Shown: piece by piece, positions 9,485 through 21,579 of the stretch | How the letters are laid out: each line of letters starts with the position of its first letter | How positions within the stretch are numbered: position 1 is the first letter of the stretch | Source of the DNA: Multifurca ochricompacta | Lineage: Eukaryota; Basidiomycota; Agaricomycetes; Russulales; Russulaceae | Length of the DNA stretch: 56,835 nucleotides | Direction of reading: 5' to 3' | NCBI GenBank assembly: GCA_022496185.1 | Contig: WTXG01000231.1 | Coordinates: 1 to 56,835 of the forward strand | Notes under the pieces: model-generated | The model's database searches: none | What the model was told of the DNA's origin: nothing | What the model saw: only the letters and a program-made list of their open reading frames with translations | Position numbers and translations under genes: made by a program

Positions 9485-11883
9485 TGTATATGTCGCGAAG
9501 CCGCCGTTAGCGCATGTTGCGCCTGTAGAGTAACCGATGGGTCATATGAAGTTCATCTCCTTGTTTGCCGAACTTGATAATTAAATTTTTTTTCTTCGTT
9601 TGTTATATCCCCGGTTTCACGACTGGCTGGAGCAGTGTTTTTTTTCTCTCTAGTCCGTTAGTTCTCTGGGGGGAGGCCGCGAAGCATGTACTGTACCTAC
9701 TACTGTTCTCTTTTTCTGTACATGCACACTTATGCACGTGTGTGTTTTCAGTGGAAATTTTCGCTAAACATAATCAATCTTTTCTTTCCCTGGGTTTCTT
9801 TAAGCAAGACAATAAAAAAAAGAGGAAGAACATTGTTGCTCCTGCTGCTGGCTTGCTGCTGTTCCTGTTGCTCCTCCCTTGTGGCGTGGGTGTGGGTGCA
9901 ACTAATGGATTATATAATATATGCAGTAACAGCAAGAAAGGGAGAAAGCCTTCTTACAAGGCCTAATCCGGCTTCAGAGGTCGTCTCGTCGCGCGACTAC
10001 AAAACGCTTCGACGTGTTGGAGATCTTAATCCAAGGGATAGTGGAATAAAAACTAGTATCTGGTGTGGGTAAAACCGCGGTATGTGGTATACGGGTTTCA
10101 CGGGTACGGGTACGATGTGAATTCTTTAACACCCGTAATCGGATTGGTGCGGGTATTTTTCTACCCAATCAACATCAAGACGATAAGATAACTTGACTTG
10201 ACTTAATATATCCACTCATTGACTTTCAGTACTATGGGTTAGTCTTTTGCTTTTACTCTGGGGTTGATCTTTTGTGAACTCCTTTGGACTGCGACATGAT
10301 TATCGTCCTTTGACTTCATGCGAACTGTGATGCAACTAATCATGTTATGTTGTTAGGTATCCATGCTTCCACCACATTTGCCGATTAATCCCTTGACATG
10401 AGGCTGTAAGCCTATGTGATCTACCCCCCTCCGAGTCTCAACCAGAATCCTGGTGGAAATTATTGTCCCAAAGTGCATATCATCCAGTATAAGGTCAAGC
10501 TACTTACTTTACCTTACCTTTCTCACTCCAGTCTTTTTCAACCTCATCTCTCACCTCATGCCTAAATCACCTATTCTCCCTCCACTCACCCTCACTCCTC
10601 TCTGTTACCTCAAGCACCACATGGGCTGCCAAGAAGGGCTGTCAAGTCTGTCAAATATGTGCTGTCAAACATGGTGCTGCTACTATTTCACACCCATTCA
10701 AAAGTGTCTTTTTTCACAAGGTTGACAGCTCCTCTCTACTTCACCCGAGATTCTCTGTCTCCATCCATGATTTGTGTACATCATGTCTTGGAAAGAAACA
10801 TGCTCATAGTGGTTCTCTGTCCTCAGGTACTGACTCTGTAGTTTAGATATATATATTGTAGTATGACATCTGCAGTTTCTATCTGCGGTTTTGTTACACA
10901 GTTTCTCGGTATACCACAGTGTGCCAACAAGTGATTTTTAAATAAAAACCGCGGGTTTAAACCGTACCCGCAAGTGCGGTGTCTTAAAGTACCCCTTACA
11001 CTTACAAAATATGGGTCACGTGTCATTTTCGGACGGGACAGGCATGAGGTGAGAGTGTTCAAACAAGTCCCTTATTGTCGATTGTCGTCGTCTAAAAATA
11101 AAACCATTACTTTTCTTTTCTTTTCTTTGGTGTGTTGTTATTGGGTGCGGTTACCATCACGATCGCGATTAAAGCCCCTACTCTGCAGCCACTCTACTAC
11201 CACCACCACTAACTCCATCTCCGGAGTTCTAGAGAGCAGCAGTGTCTCCCAACCGGAGAAAAAATACTACTACTTCTTCTCTTCTCCCACCCACACCCAT
11301 TGATTCCAATTCCTTTCTTCTACCGTTGGAGAGAGAAGTGTGTCTGTGTCTGATTGTGTGTGGGGAGTGGAGATAGTTATAGTCCATTCTGCGATGTTTA
11401 CCAACTACTATTGCTACAGAAAGGCCATAATTCGAGGGGTTCAATTATGAACGACATTGACCAAGTAGAGAAGATAAGGATGGGGGGTTTAAGGACGTAA
11501 CTTTATCGAAAGCGTTGCAAAACCATTCATGATCAGAAGTGTAACGAAGCTGGATTACGCCCGGAAAAAATCGATAACAAAAAAAAAGAAACCAAGAGAC
11601 AGAGGCAGATGAAAAAAAAGAATGATAGTGCCCTTTCAGATTTGGTGAATAACAGGAAGTCCTGCCTGCCGATCGATAATCCAGATATAGAGAAAAAATG
11701 AGATGTGTGGCATGGTTGAAAAGATTGGTAGATGATAGATAGCTAAGAAAGCGTCTGGGGATGTGTGTGTGGATCAGCCCTTGGTGAGAAGTTTTCTGGA
11801 CTACGCGTTGTTATAATCACAGTGAGTGATGCCGGCAGGAACACTTACAGGGCTTCAATGCGAAAGCTAAGAAGTACGAGAGA
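9485..11883. other. Intergenic, no supported gene
   Basis: Frames here are T-rich or low complexity and lack domain signals. Blocks of GGGTACGGGTA/TACCCGT-type sequence occur near 10070-10180 and in inverted sense near 10935-10990, resembling decayed DNA-transposon ends (see rejected items). The 10190-10930 portion is AT-rich and repeat-like. 11090-11450 is a plain upstream or downstream flank with pyrimidine tracts. Confidence 0.4.
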
Positions 11884-14692
11884 CTATGGTGGGTACCGCG
11901 CGGACCGCGCGGCTCGACGTCGTTGTGACACTCGAGAGGAAGCTACTGTGTTGTTTGCTGGCGATGGTAGGGGCCTGTCCCACTCCTCCAGTAATTGCTG
12001 GCCGATGCTTGGTTCGAGTTCTGTCCCGTCGCGCGACACCTTGACTTCCCTGTCATGATTCCATGGATTTCGTAGGTGTCGCGTGCGGTAGAATGGCAGG
12101 CGCTCGGTGCGGATCCACTCGACACGGAAAGGGTGGCCCCAAGCTATGTCAGAAGCATCTTTCGGTACCTCGCCTTCCTTGGCCGGCTCCTCGACGACGG
12201 GTTGAAGACCTGTGTCTACGGTGGGATGAGAGGCATCCTCCCGGTTGCCGGTGACTGGGGTAGTAAATTTTTCAACCAATGGATCAGCAATTTTAGTGGG
12301 AAGGTCTCTCAGAGTGAGGTCCGGCGCGTCAGCGTTGAACTCGAACGGTGCTGACTCCAGGGGAATGGTCATATGCGGCGGACTCCTACCGTAAATTGAC
12401 GCCGATTGAGTGAGCCTAGCATGAGGTTCAGGAAGTTCGGCTGATGCAGAGCAGGCTTGAACCTTTACAAGCGATGTGCCTTCCTGGGCAAGAGCATCAG
12501 ACGGGGGCAACTCATCAACAACCTTGTGCTCCTTAGGAGGCAAGAAATAGTGCGGATTTTGTCGATTCGCGCAAGTAACTTCGGGAAGTGAACTGGACGC
12601 GTTTGCGTTCACACCGCTTCCCGCAGACACTCGGGAAGATGGAGCGGGAGATGAAGAACGAAATTCCCAAGACATATTATCGTCACTCTGCACAATTGGG
12701 CCTGCCATCCTATCCTGAAGTTTAAAACTAATGCATAGAAGTGAGGAGAAAGTGGGGACCAACCGAGCGTATCCGTAGAACTCGCCACTCTTGTTGACAC
12801 TAAAGATAAGCAGTACATCCTTGCTGGTGCGGTATGCGCGGTCCAAAATGTCCTCGTTGTGTCGTTGAGTAGCCCAAACGTTGCTCTGAACGCTCAGATC
12901 CATATCGTACTGTCCAGGTGTTAGTGTTAATTCCGAACCAGAATGAGGCGGCAAGAATTACCTGCGTCAGCGATTTCAAAATAAAATACCGTTGAGGGAA
13001 AAAACGTGTCAAGACGCCAGAATCCGTACTTGCGAAAGAACCTGAGCGGTTCGAACGAGTCGTAAAGGACCCCTGCCCAGTGCCTTGACTATCGTCATCT
13101 AATATTGACAAGGGTGATGACGGCCTCTCTATGTCGTCGAGTGAGTACAATACTTCATCCTTTCCGCGCGTAGCCTTTGCCTTTTGTTCCTTGATCCATT
13201 TGACATGCATCGCATTTCCGCGCTGCGCGCCCACGCCGGCCATCAGATCATCCGTCCTCCTTCGTATACGGCAAACAAGACGCGGGCACCGAAGGTCGTC
13301 GGGACGAATTGATTGACCATGGAAACGCGCTATCGCCGCATCACGTTGATCTTCAGACTGGAAGTTGAGAAATGCGCAATTCGAGCGCGCGATAAGGAAA
13401 ATGGATGAGACGCCTCCGTAAACTTGTGGCCCATTCATCAACGGCTCCGTCTGACCTGGGTAGGGCGGAGGTGGGGACTGGTTGAAAAAATTCAGGAGCT
13501 CGTCATGTGTCACATCAGAAGGCACATTTCCGACCCACATCACCCACTCTGACCTATGCGCAGGCGGTTTAGGATGGTAAGAGCGGCGTTGCTGGTGCCG
13601 GTCATGCTTGTTCTGGCCAGAATATCCAGGTCTCATTATTTTGTTGTGGACGACCGGAGGCGATGACGCTGGGCGAAGTGACGGTGAAGCCACCATCGTT
13701 GCGCCATCGAGGGACCCTCCAAAACGGCCCCGGTGGGGAGGCTTTCGACTGGAAGGAGAACTAGGAGATGGCAGTATCACGCTCGGTTGAGCAGGCTGTT
13801 GGTCTCCGCGTTGCTGTCCGGGTGTAGAGTAGCCCGAGTTGAACTGCGACTGGAACTCGCGCGGCATTGCCTCGAACGAACTCGTTGCTGCGGCACCCGA
13901 CGGAAGATACCACCACATCCCTTGAGGCTCCTGTTTATTGGGACTGCCATATGACTGGGTATAGTGGGAAGAAGGGTAGTGTGGCCCGTATACGGAGGGT
14001 GCCGGCACAAATGAAGTCAGAGGAGGGTATGCATATGATGGCGGTGTCGTGTACCCCGCTGATGCATAGGCACCTGATGAACCATACGATGCGGAATACT
14101 GTACCCCACCCGGGGAGCCAGTTAGTACTTGTCCAAGATATGTTGGTGAGTGAGGAGGTCTCGGCGACGTGTTCAGAGGGCTATGCGAGTAAACAACCAA
14201 CGCTGGTGCGGCAGTGCCGATTGGAAATGAGTGTTGGGGAGATGGCGCAGTGTCAGGGGAAGGACTCTGGTATGGGTAGACAGGCGCGTGCTGCCGAAGA
14301 ACGGACATGATGGAGGGAGAGGTGTACGCAAGGTGCTGGATATTTGGCTCTTGTCCAAGTGCCCCAGGGTGGCGAGGAAATGTGATTGGGGGAGATGAGG
14401 GAACCCTGTGTAATGGTGGCTGTGCGTAGGACATCGTATATTGGGGACCAACAAAGCTTTCGCGTTGCCTGAACGAAGGCGGGAGGGGTAAGGGGGGAGG
14501 GAATAGTGAACGCAGACGGAGGACTCGAAATTCCAGGATGCGGCTCGGGACATCTTGGTGTGGCACGTGATACGTACTGCGTGATGATGGAGGGGAGGAT
14601 GCCGGACGAGTGAATGGCTGAGTCATGGGTTGAGACTGTTGGCGAGAAGCAATCGGCGGTATGGTAGGCTCTGATGATAGGGTGTAGTCCAT
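11884..14692 (-). CDS. RRM plus YTH-domain RNA-binding protein (putative m6A reader), 900 aa
   Basis: Three exons: 14692-12962, 12909-12764, 12709-11884 (GT-AG introns of 52 and 54 bp), summing to 901 codons including the stop. The start is the in-frame ATG of MDYTLSSEPT. Residues 1 to about 390 are disordered and Pro/Ser/Tyr/Gln-rich. An RRM follows (starts SEWVMWVGNVPSDVTHDELL, RNP1-like NCAFLNFQSEDQRDAA, ending MHVKWIKEQK). The YTH domain starts TRFFPQRYFILKSLTQYDM, continues NVWATQRHNEDILDRAY and VLLIFSVNKSGEFYGYARMAGP, then after a long Ser/Pro-rich insert resumes HPFRVEWIRTERLPFYRT and closes RDGTELEPSIGQQLLEEW. YTH domains bind N6-methyladenosine in RNA through an aromatic cage; the W of VWAT fits a cage position. 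The RRM+YTH order is typical of fungal YTH proteins. Roles in mRNA decay or meiotic control are inferred from the family. Confidence 0.9.
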
Positions 14693-16929
14693 GCTCGGAT
14701 TCACGGGGTGGGTAATGGCATTACCAGACAACCTATATTCTTCAAGGTGGCGGGTCCGGACGCCTACAGAATGTTCTGGAACAGGGATGAGAGGTGTGCT
14801 TGAAGTGATGGTATATATATTATGGATTGGGGCTTCAAGGTTGTGAGGGGAGCGAATGGATTAGAAAAAGGCATACGGCACCTGAATTGGCCTGCGAAAT
14901 ATGCTTGCAGAAGGAATGGCCACCATCTTAACAAACAACACTCAATTAGAAAATGGACATAACAAAAGAACAAAGGATAGAAATTTAAAAAAAGAAAGGA
15001 TCTATAGCCCTGACAGACACGACGTCCATCTGCTCAGCGCCTGGGCTTAAGCTTAAAGCAAATGCAGCGACGCATCACCCCTCTCGAAATCGCTAGTCGA
15101 CCCAGGAGATGGTAACACGCGAACGCGGAAACATTACGAGTGGTGTGCCATTCAAACCCAAACCGGCTATTTCCGGGAAAGAATTGTACACTCACCGGAC
15201 ATCGCACTACTAGTTGTTATTGTTGTTGCGACTTCGTGAAGGCGGTACTGCTCGTGAGGGGTGTCTTTATATGCGCAAAGTCTGTCTAGTAATGCCATCT
15301 GATGTAATCTATTTGAGGGTGCTGCTTCACTTATGGTGCTCTCCAAGGCTGTACACCAACGTACGGCGTTCAATTACGATCGAGGTATGTTGATATTGAA
15401 AATGGTTAATGACTGGGTATCAAGACGGGGCCTGTGTTAGGCGTCGTAAGGGATGTGGTATGAGAAAGAATCTGAATCTGGGTTTGAGAGTACCTCCAAT
15501 AAAAAGAGGGCGAGGGGTAGGGGTAGGGGAAAGTGGAGGTGATGAACCACCCTCGGTTCTTCGGTTAATTATTGCGGCTCCACGATCGATGAGGCCCATT
15601 GGAGGTTGGAGTATGTGAGTATGTCCCTGAAGGATAATACCAATTTTTGTTTGAGTGGTTTGAAGGATGTGGTTAGATGCACATGCACAAATACGATTTG
15701 CAAGTGTTACGAATAACGAACGAACGAACGAACGAACGAATGGTTGGTCACTCACTCACAATACCTCTTCCATGACGTCATCTCACCTCACCCAACTTCC
15801 CCTTCGATCTCCGCGACCTTTTTTAAACACACACTAACACAACATTTCTCCTCATCCCGGCGGCGCCTTTTAGTCCATCCATCCATCCAGAGTAGCAAAC
15901 CAGCGAAGTGTGGTTGATATCGAAATGGAGACCCCAATTTATTTTGGGGCACTTTTCGGAAGCAGCAGAGAATAATGCTAAACTGGAGGTTTGGTGATTC
16001 CAGTTGACAATTTGTAATACACGATCGAGGAGTCTTCTGCATTGATTGCCAAAAAAACCTCCTCAGGCTGTTCAAATTCACCAAATGCGGACTTGAGCCT
16101 TGAGAAAAAAAAGCACAACAATCGTTTTTCTTTTTTAAGCACGCAACGGACGGGTCTACCTGTCGACTTCTCAAATCACTCACTCACCAAGTCATGGAGA
16201 TCGTTTCCGCTAACGAACACGGAACTACGCATGTGCGCGTATTTGGCTGCAAGAACGAATATTGGGATTATCAATCATTATCAATCATCCGTGTGAAGAC
16301 TAGTCACTTTTTTTGGATATGAAACTTACGTTTTCTGGTCGACGACCCCGAAAGCCGCACCTCCCGCACGTGGGGAGGTCAACAATTTCTATTTCGCTCC
16401 ATTGCTGTGCTGTGAGACACCCAGGCGGGTGGATTAAAAATTAGTATGGTTCACATTAACCTTTCCAGGATGGGACGTGAGGTGGCCGCCTTCGTTTTAT
16501 TGGAAGAGAAGTGGAGTAATGAGCACCCCACCTAGAAGAAGATCATTGTAGGTCTGGAAGATTGCGCTTGCCGCGCGTGGATATCGCTTGATAGATATTG
16601 AAAGCGTTGCGTACTTGGGAAACCCTCTCCCTTTCAATGATGAAACCGGAGTAGGTGTGACAACTTGAAGCTCACAGTGGGATGTGTTTTCGTTTCCATG
16701 TCTTGATCTCGATAAATGAAAAAAAAGTGCAACAAGTCGGCCACTACACCTTGCGTCCCCGGAGAATGATTACATAATAGATGGAGCATATTCAAATATC
16801 AAAATCAATTATCATCGTAATTAATCATACAATCGTACAATTGGGCAGGCGGCGCACACAGGCACCCACGAGCACCCCCAAAAGCTAATCCAACACCTTC
16901 TCAAAATGGTTGTGGCGAGTTCAGAATAT
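14693..16929. other. Intergenic, no supported gene
   Basis: About 2.2 kb upstream of the YTH gene and downstream of the Gly/Gln-rich gene. It contains short A- and T-tracts and a (CGAA)n microsatellite. The frames show no domain or splice structure I can support. Part of it must hold the YTH promoter; no clear TATA was identified. Confidence 0.4.
15716..15740. repeat. (CGAA)n tetranucleotide microsatellite
   Basis: About six tandem ACGA/CGAA units. Confidence 0.9.
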
Positions 16930-17728
16930 TCAGAGGGTACCCCCCTCCTTCAAGCGATAACATCAGTATGTGACGTTCATATAACTCATTGGTTGATAAT
17001 GAACGCAGTACCTCACGCTCTCGTCCTCGTGCTTGCATCTCCGGATCCCTCAGAATCTTGCCCGTGACCCTCTCAGCGGCGCCTAACACGGCCCCACCGC
17101 CCTCAACGTCAACCTGCGTGCACAGAGCCCCACAGTGACTAAGAATGACGTACCTTTTACCTTACTCGTCATGGATGGTTTGTTACCGCCGCCGCCCGCC
17201 AACCAGCTCGCCTTCGTCCTGCCTGGCCTGCCCGGACGCGTATCTCTCAGCGCCGCCGTACTGACCTGATGTGGCGTAGGGGTCAGTCTGGGTACCCGCC
17301 ATCCCCGGGCCGACATTGCCCTGGCCCTGACCCTGGACCCGGATATCTGAGCGCTGCTGGCCGCTGCCAAACCCAGTTTGGTCAACCCCGTACTCGTCAT
17401 AGACACCCTGGCCACGACGCGCTTGTTGGATGGGTTCACCACCGAGACCGTAAGTGTTGTCTAGAAAAGAGGCGTCAAGGGCTTAAGGTGAGTTGAGGGT
17501 TTGGGAAAGGGAGGCGAGTAAAAATAGTACAGGGGCAGCGCTCGAGTTTAGCATAGCGACCACGACAAATGTATGGCACATGCACTTACCATCACCACGA
17601 TGTTCCCACTTGCCTTGGCCCCTGCTGGCGGGGTCATCCCACTGTTCGCCAGTGTCGATGTCTTCACGAATCTGCTGTGCGCCGCCGCTTCTCTGGTCAC
17701 GGCCTGTTCCCCTACCGGTTTCTTCCAT
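16930..17728 (-). CDS. Small hydrophilic Gly/Gln-rich protein, about 171 aa
   Basis: Proposed exons 17728-17590, 17460-17204, 17113-17012 and 16947-16930 (172 codons with TGA). Exon 1 opens METGRGTGRD-like (first residues MEETGRGTGR) and is strongly charged. Exon 2 is Gly/Gln/Tyr-rich (GVDQTGFGSGQQRSD, TDPYATSGQYGG). Exon 3 encodes GGGAVLGAAERVTGKILRDP, an amphipathic stretch like those in small stress-induced hydrophilic or CsbD-like proteins. No membrane segment or catalytic motif is seen. The exon 1-2 join (GATG/ACAACACT) is convincing. The exon 2 donor could instead be GTAAC at about 17186, which runs into TAA unless used as an intron, and the last exon is only a best guess. The family is not named with confidence. 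Confidence 0.5.
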
Positions 17729-19133
17729 GTTCAAAGTTCAAAGAGTTCAAAATAGTTGTTGTGCGATTTCAAAGTAACCCTGAAGGAGTAGAGGTTCGCT
17801 ACTTTTTCAGGGGCTTGGGGGCTTTATATGGTGATGAGCAAATTGAGGCCGGATACAGATGACGACAGACTGACGTCGAGTGGTAAGGCATCTTGCGTCG
17901 AGGGTAGGAGCTACAGCGGAGCTGTCGAGCGGTCCCTCTTTTATAGTTCCACCCGCCACTAGCCGGGGCCAGGGAATGTCGGTTCGGTAGGTGATTTATT
18001 TAAATTTAATTTAAATTTTACTATGCTCATTTGTTTTGCGCCCGGGCCCCCGGGCGACAGAGTCCTGCTAGCCACAAATGTTCAACACCCCATAGGCTAT
18101 TTAGGTTTTTCGCTTCACGTAACAGGGCTTCACCGCACGATCAACGCGAGACTTGTAAGCCCCTTTTTTATTTTATTTTAGTGGCGTATGGAGGTGCCAG
18201 TATGGAGTAGAGGTCGCCAATGGAATACGGGTTCAACGGCGTATCCATTCAAGCCGATTCGGGCATCTGGAATCTCTGATACTCCATTACAGGGAAAATT
18301 TGCTTCCGTCCCAAATTCAATTATGCCGCGAGCGGCTGCGCTGAAAGAGTTTGTGTCACCATACCACCAATCGAGCCACTGATACGGCGCGAAATACTAG
18401 GTGTCTAGGCCCGCGCTTGCGTGTGCCTGTGACCTCGTACAATCACACCTGGACATGGCGCTTCGAGGCTGACCAAACAAAAAAAAAAGATGATTTCTGT
18501 TTGGGCCGTGATACTCTCAGACCTCAGTTCCCTGGCTCGGACGCTGGGCGTGAAACGTCCTGCCATTACCACTTCTGGTTTGACCCGTTTGCTCTCACTT
18601 TCCTTGACAATAAGGTTTCTCACATTAATTCGACTTTTAGGACTGACTCTGACTCTGATACGGTACAACTGCGGTTGATGCATAACATGGGTAATATTTG
18701 GCATTTTGCAGGATTGTGCGCGTTCTGGGCCGCTTTCCCGTTCATTCCCTCTGCCTTCTGTTTTCTTCATGCCATATCACTCCTTCAACGGTTTCTCTAC
18801 AAGTATATAAATGTACATACAATACTTGTAGTATGACCAGCCAGTAGAAGCGAAAAAAAAATAATCAAACGGCATTTCTCTCTCTCATTTCTCTTTGGTT
18901 GTGTGCTAAGCAACTCCTCGACGGGCTGCTCCCCCTTTTCATTCCCTCTCAAATTTTGCATGGAGGATCGGAGCCATACTTGTTTCGTCCGTCCCCTCCT
19001 TCGACCCATTCGATACCGCGCGAACGAACCACGAATGCATTCGCCTCACCTGCTTCACCAACTAATTCATGAGAACAGCACAAAAAAAAACAAAAAACTC
19101 TGTCTGGATGTAAGATGGGACACATCGAGGATT
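17729..19133. other. Intergenic, no supported gene
   Basis: Contains an AT palindrome (TTTAAATTTAATTTAAA, around 17997-18015) close to a GC palindrome (GCCCGGGCCCCCGGGC, about 18042-18057), then ordinary low-information sequence. Frames such as 18351-18836 show no domain features. Confidence 0.4.
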
Positions 19134-21167
19134 TTAATCTTTACGCCTGGGATCCTGTCGTGGAACAACCGCCCACAGGCCGACCATGAGTGCCATTGTC
19201 GACAGGAGCCTTGGGGATTCAACCAAGCTAAGTAAGCGAACTCCTCCGACCACTAACTAACGAGAAGGGGGTCATTAGATAGATAGACCGACTCACAACG
19301 GCTGCAACGTCCAAATTCCTTTTTGCTGGGCCAGAACCCCGGCGGTGAAAGGCATGAGGGCGGAGCCTGTGGTACCAAATGCGCCGATCCAGCCAATGCC
19401 CCCCGTGCACAGCCAACGCGGGAGGACTTTTCCTGTCTCGTCCATTGCGATGGGATAAATCGGTCCAAGGATGAGACCGATCAGCGATATGGCGACGGCA
19501 CCCGAGATGAGAGAAGGTACAGTCCAAACAACGAGCTCAAAGCTAGTTACGGGGGAGGGATGAATAAATGATGAAATGGAGTCCCTCTTTGAGAGGAGGT
19601 GAAAAAGTTCCATACATCATTGCGAGGAACATATAAATGAGAACAGCTCTTCGGTTACCGAGCTATTGCAAGTTAGTGGAATCTCAGATGTTGCCTTAGA
19701 CAGTGAAGATCCAACCTTTCTGTTGACCCAGAGGAGGGAAACACGACCCAGAGCGAGCCCTGCATTCGCTTTAACAATCAGTGAAGTGGTGTGCACAACT
19801 AAATACCTCCGAAGAATCCAGAAGAAATGTAGCCTGCGGATGGACCACCTCCTCGAATATCGATAACATATGAAACAATCCACCCTAGTAAAGCAAGGGG
19901 TCAACAGTCAGGTTTCATCTATAAAGAACAGAGTAGAGTCATACCGCCGATAGTGACCTCTACTCCAACATAAAAAGGATAAATAGGGCGATCAAGTGGA
20001 CCGTCTTTTGGCGCATTATCTGCACGTAGTGGTTCTCGTGGTTCGTCTCTCGTTCTTCCATGCTCTCACCGATTTCGTGCATGCATTCTAAGGTATGGAC
20101 AGCAGTTATTTGTTTTGTACAGGTATTTATATAACAAGGGTCTCACCGTCCTGCCTTCTGAACCGGAAGACAAAGGCAAGCAAAGAAACGTTGACGAGGG
20201 CAATCCCATAGATGCCAGATACTGGAACGACCAGTGTGGGAGTTGGGCAACGCGGGTAGCAAGCAAAGGCGCTGAGAAGGCCCCAAGGCCTAGATTGTCA
20301 TGTAGATCAGATTGTTGTTCAGTAAGAACTAGATGAATGATACCCACCATAGGCGCAGTGAGCTATGCCAAGTTTCGAGGCTGGGCGCTTGAGGCTTGTA
20401 ACATAGCCGTTCACATGTGCGCCCTGAACTTGCCAAGTCAATACTGAGTTTTCCAAGAAATGGTCAGGAAGAAACCTGAAGAGCCATGGATAACCCATTG
20501 ATGAAGTATGACAAGATAAATACAGGAAAAGGAGGTGCTGGTATCTGAATGCAGTATACAATGACGGAGAGGGCAGACCCTGCTCATCAATGTTAGATTT
20601 TGAATGAAGGAATTATGGATCAACCTACCAAGGGAAATCACCTTGAAGACCCACAGTTCAGATACATGGAAAAAAGAGGGAAATGACCAATACTTTTCCA
20701 AATCCCAGTCTCTGCGACAGGTATACGTTCATTAGTGCACTTAATATGATTCCCTGGGAGTGAGAGGTATCAAACTCCGGGTGTGTGAGGAATTGAAGAC
20801 CGAATTCACCACAGAGTTTGATATGAAGATAAGTGACACGACGAAGAATTCACCTGTGAAAATACTGGATATAGCATTCACACCCTCTCACCAGCCAGAG
20901 AGAACGCCATACATGATACACCTTCTGGATCCTGGGTAGCAGTGGACCGAGTGATCCGCCGTTCCATCCCATAAGGAACATAGTCCAGCAAAGGCTCGTC
21001 ATCTGAAGACGTAGTTTCCATTTTGTGGTCCCCGCAGGAGGCGACGGTGCCGCTGATGGCGCCATCGCAAGAGGGGACAGAGACATTTTCGAGGATTCGC
21101 GCCGCGCCATCTCCAAATTGTCGACGGGGTTATCAAGTCTGGAGAGTTGTATGGTCAATGGGGTCAT
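19134..21167 (-). CDS. Major facilitator superfamily transporter (FucP/BSC6-like type)
   Basis: Minus-strand gene with about ten exons. The start ATG at 21167 gives MTPLTIQLSR, a polar head, then WKLRLQMTSLCWTMFLMGWN (TM1) and GPLLPRIQKVYH. Later pieces, each bounded by GT/AG, read EFFVVSLIFISNSVGIILSA and VYLSQRLGFGK, then SALSVIVYCIQIPAPPFPVF and FINGLSMALQ, VQGAHVNGYVTSLK, and QLPHWSFQYL. The C-terminal half reads YVGVEVTIGGWIVSYVIDIR, GYISSGFFG, LALGRVSLLWVNRK, GNRRAVLIYMFLAMM, GLILGPIYPIAMDETGK and PRWLCTGGIGWIGAFGTTGS, ending LMVGLWAVVPRQDPRRKD and TAA at 19136-19134. Family knowledge: 12-helix permeases of this fungal group are close to fucose permease-like MFS proteins; the substrate is unknown. 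The exon 1-exon 2 join (about 20917/20853) does not resolve cleanly: a weak GTTCTC donor or a 1-bp change is needed. Confidence 0.75.
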
Positions 21168-21579
21168 CGTGGTCTCAGTTAGAGTTTCTACAGCAGGAAA
21201 CTAGTGACACTGGCGAACATGTTGGAACTCGGTAAAGATAACCTGCAGATTTTGTGATGAGCCACCGTGCTCTAGTCCTAGCGGGGCTTCAGAAAGATCC
21301 GATAAGTAGGGCCCCAAACCGCAATGAACCCAAGGTGCTGTTTACCCCGGATAGTAATACTCCGGAGGTGGACAGTGGGATGGTTTGTTACTCTCGCTTA
21401 GGACTCAGCCAAAGACGATTTTTTGGCTTGGCCGCATTAAAAAGGCCATTTTCACGTTCAATGGATCCCTTTCTAAAATTTTCAGTTACAGGAAGAGGGA
21501 GAGGAGAATGAGGATAAGGGAAGGGATAGGATATCTTTTTGTTGTTCCCGATTCGGACCGTGAGGGCCGGCCTCTTTCT

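Noticed and set aside
10046..11040. Possible hAT-like element with GGGTACGGGTA-type ends
   Set aside because: AATAAAAAC occurs on both sides and GTGGTATAC appears near both ends, but the terminal sequences do not pair convincingly and no exact duplication could be tied to TIR ends.
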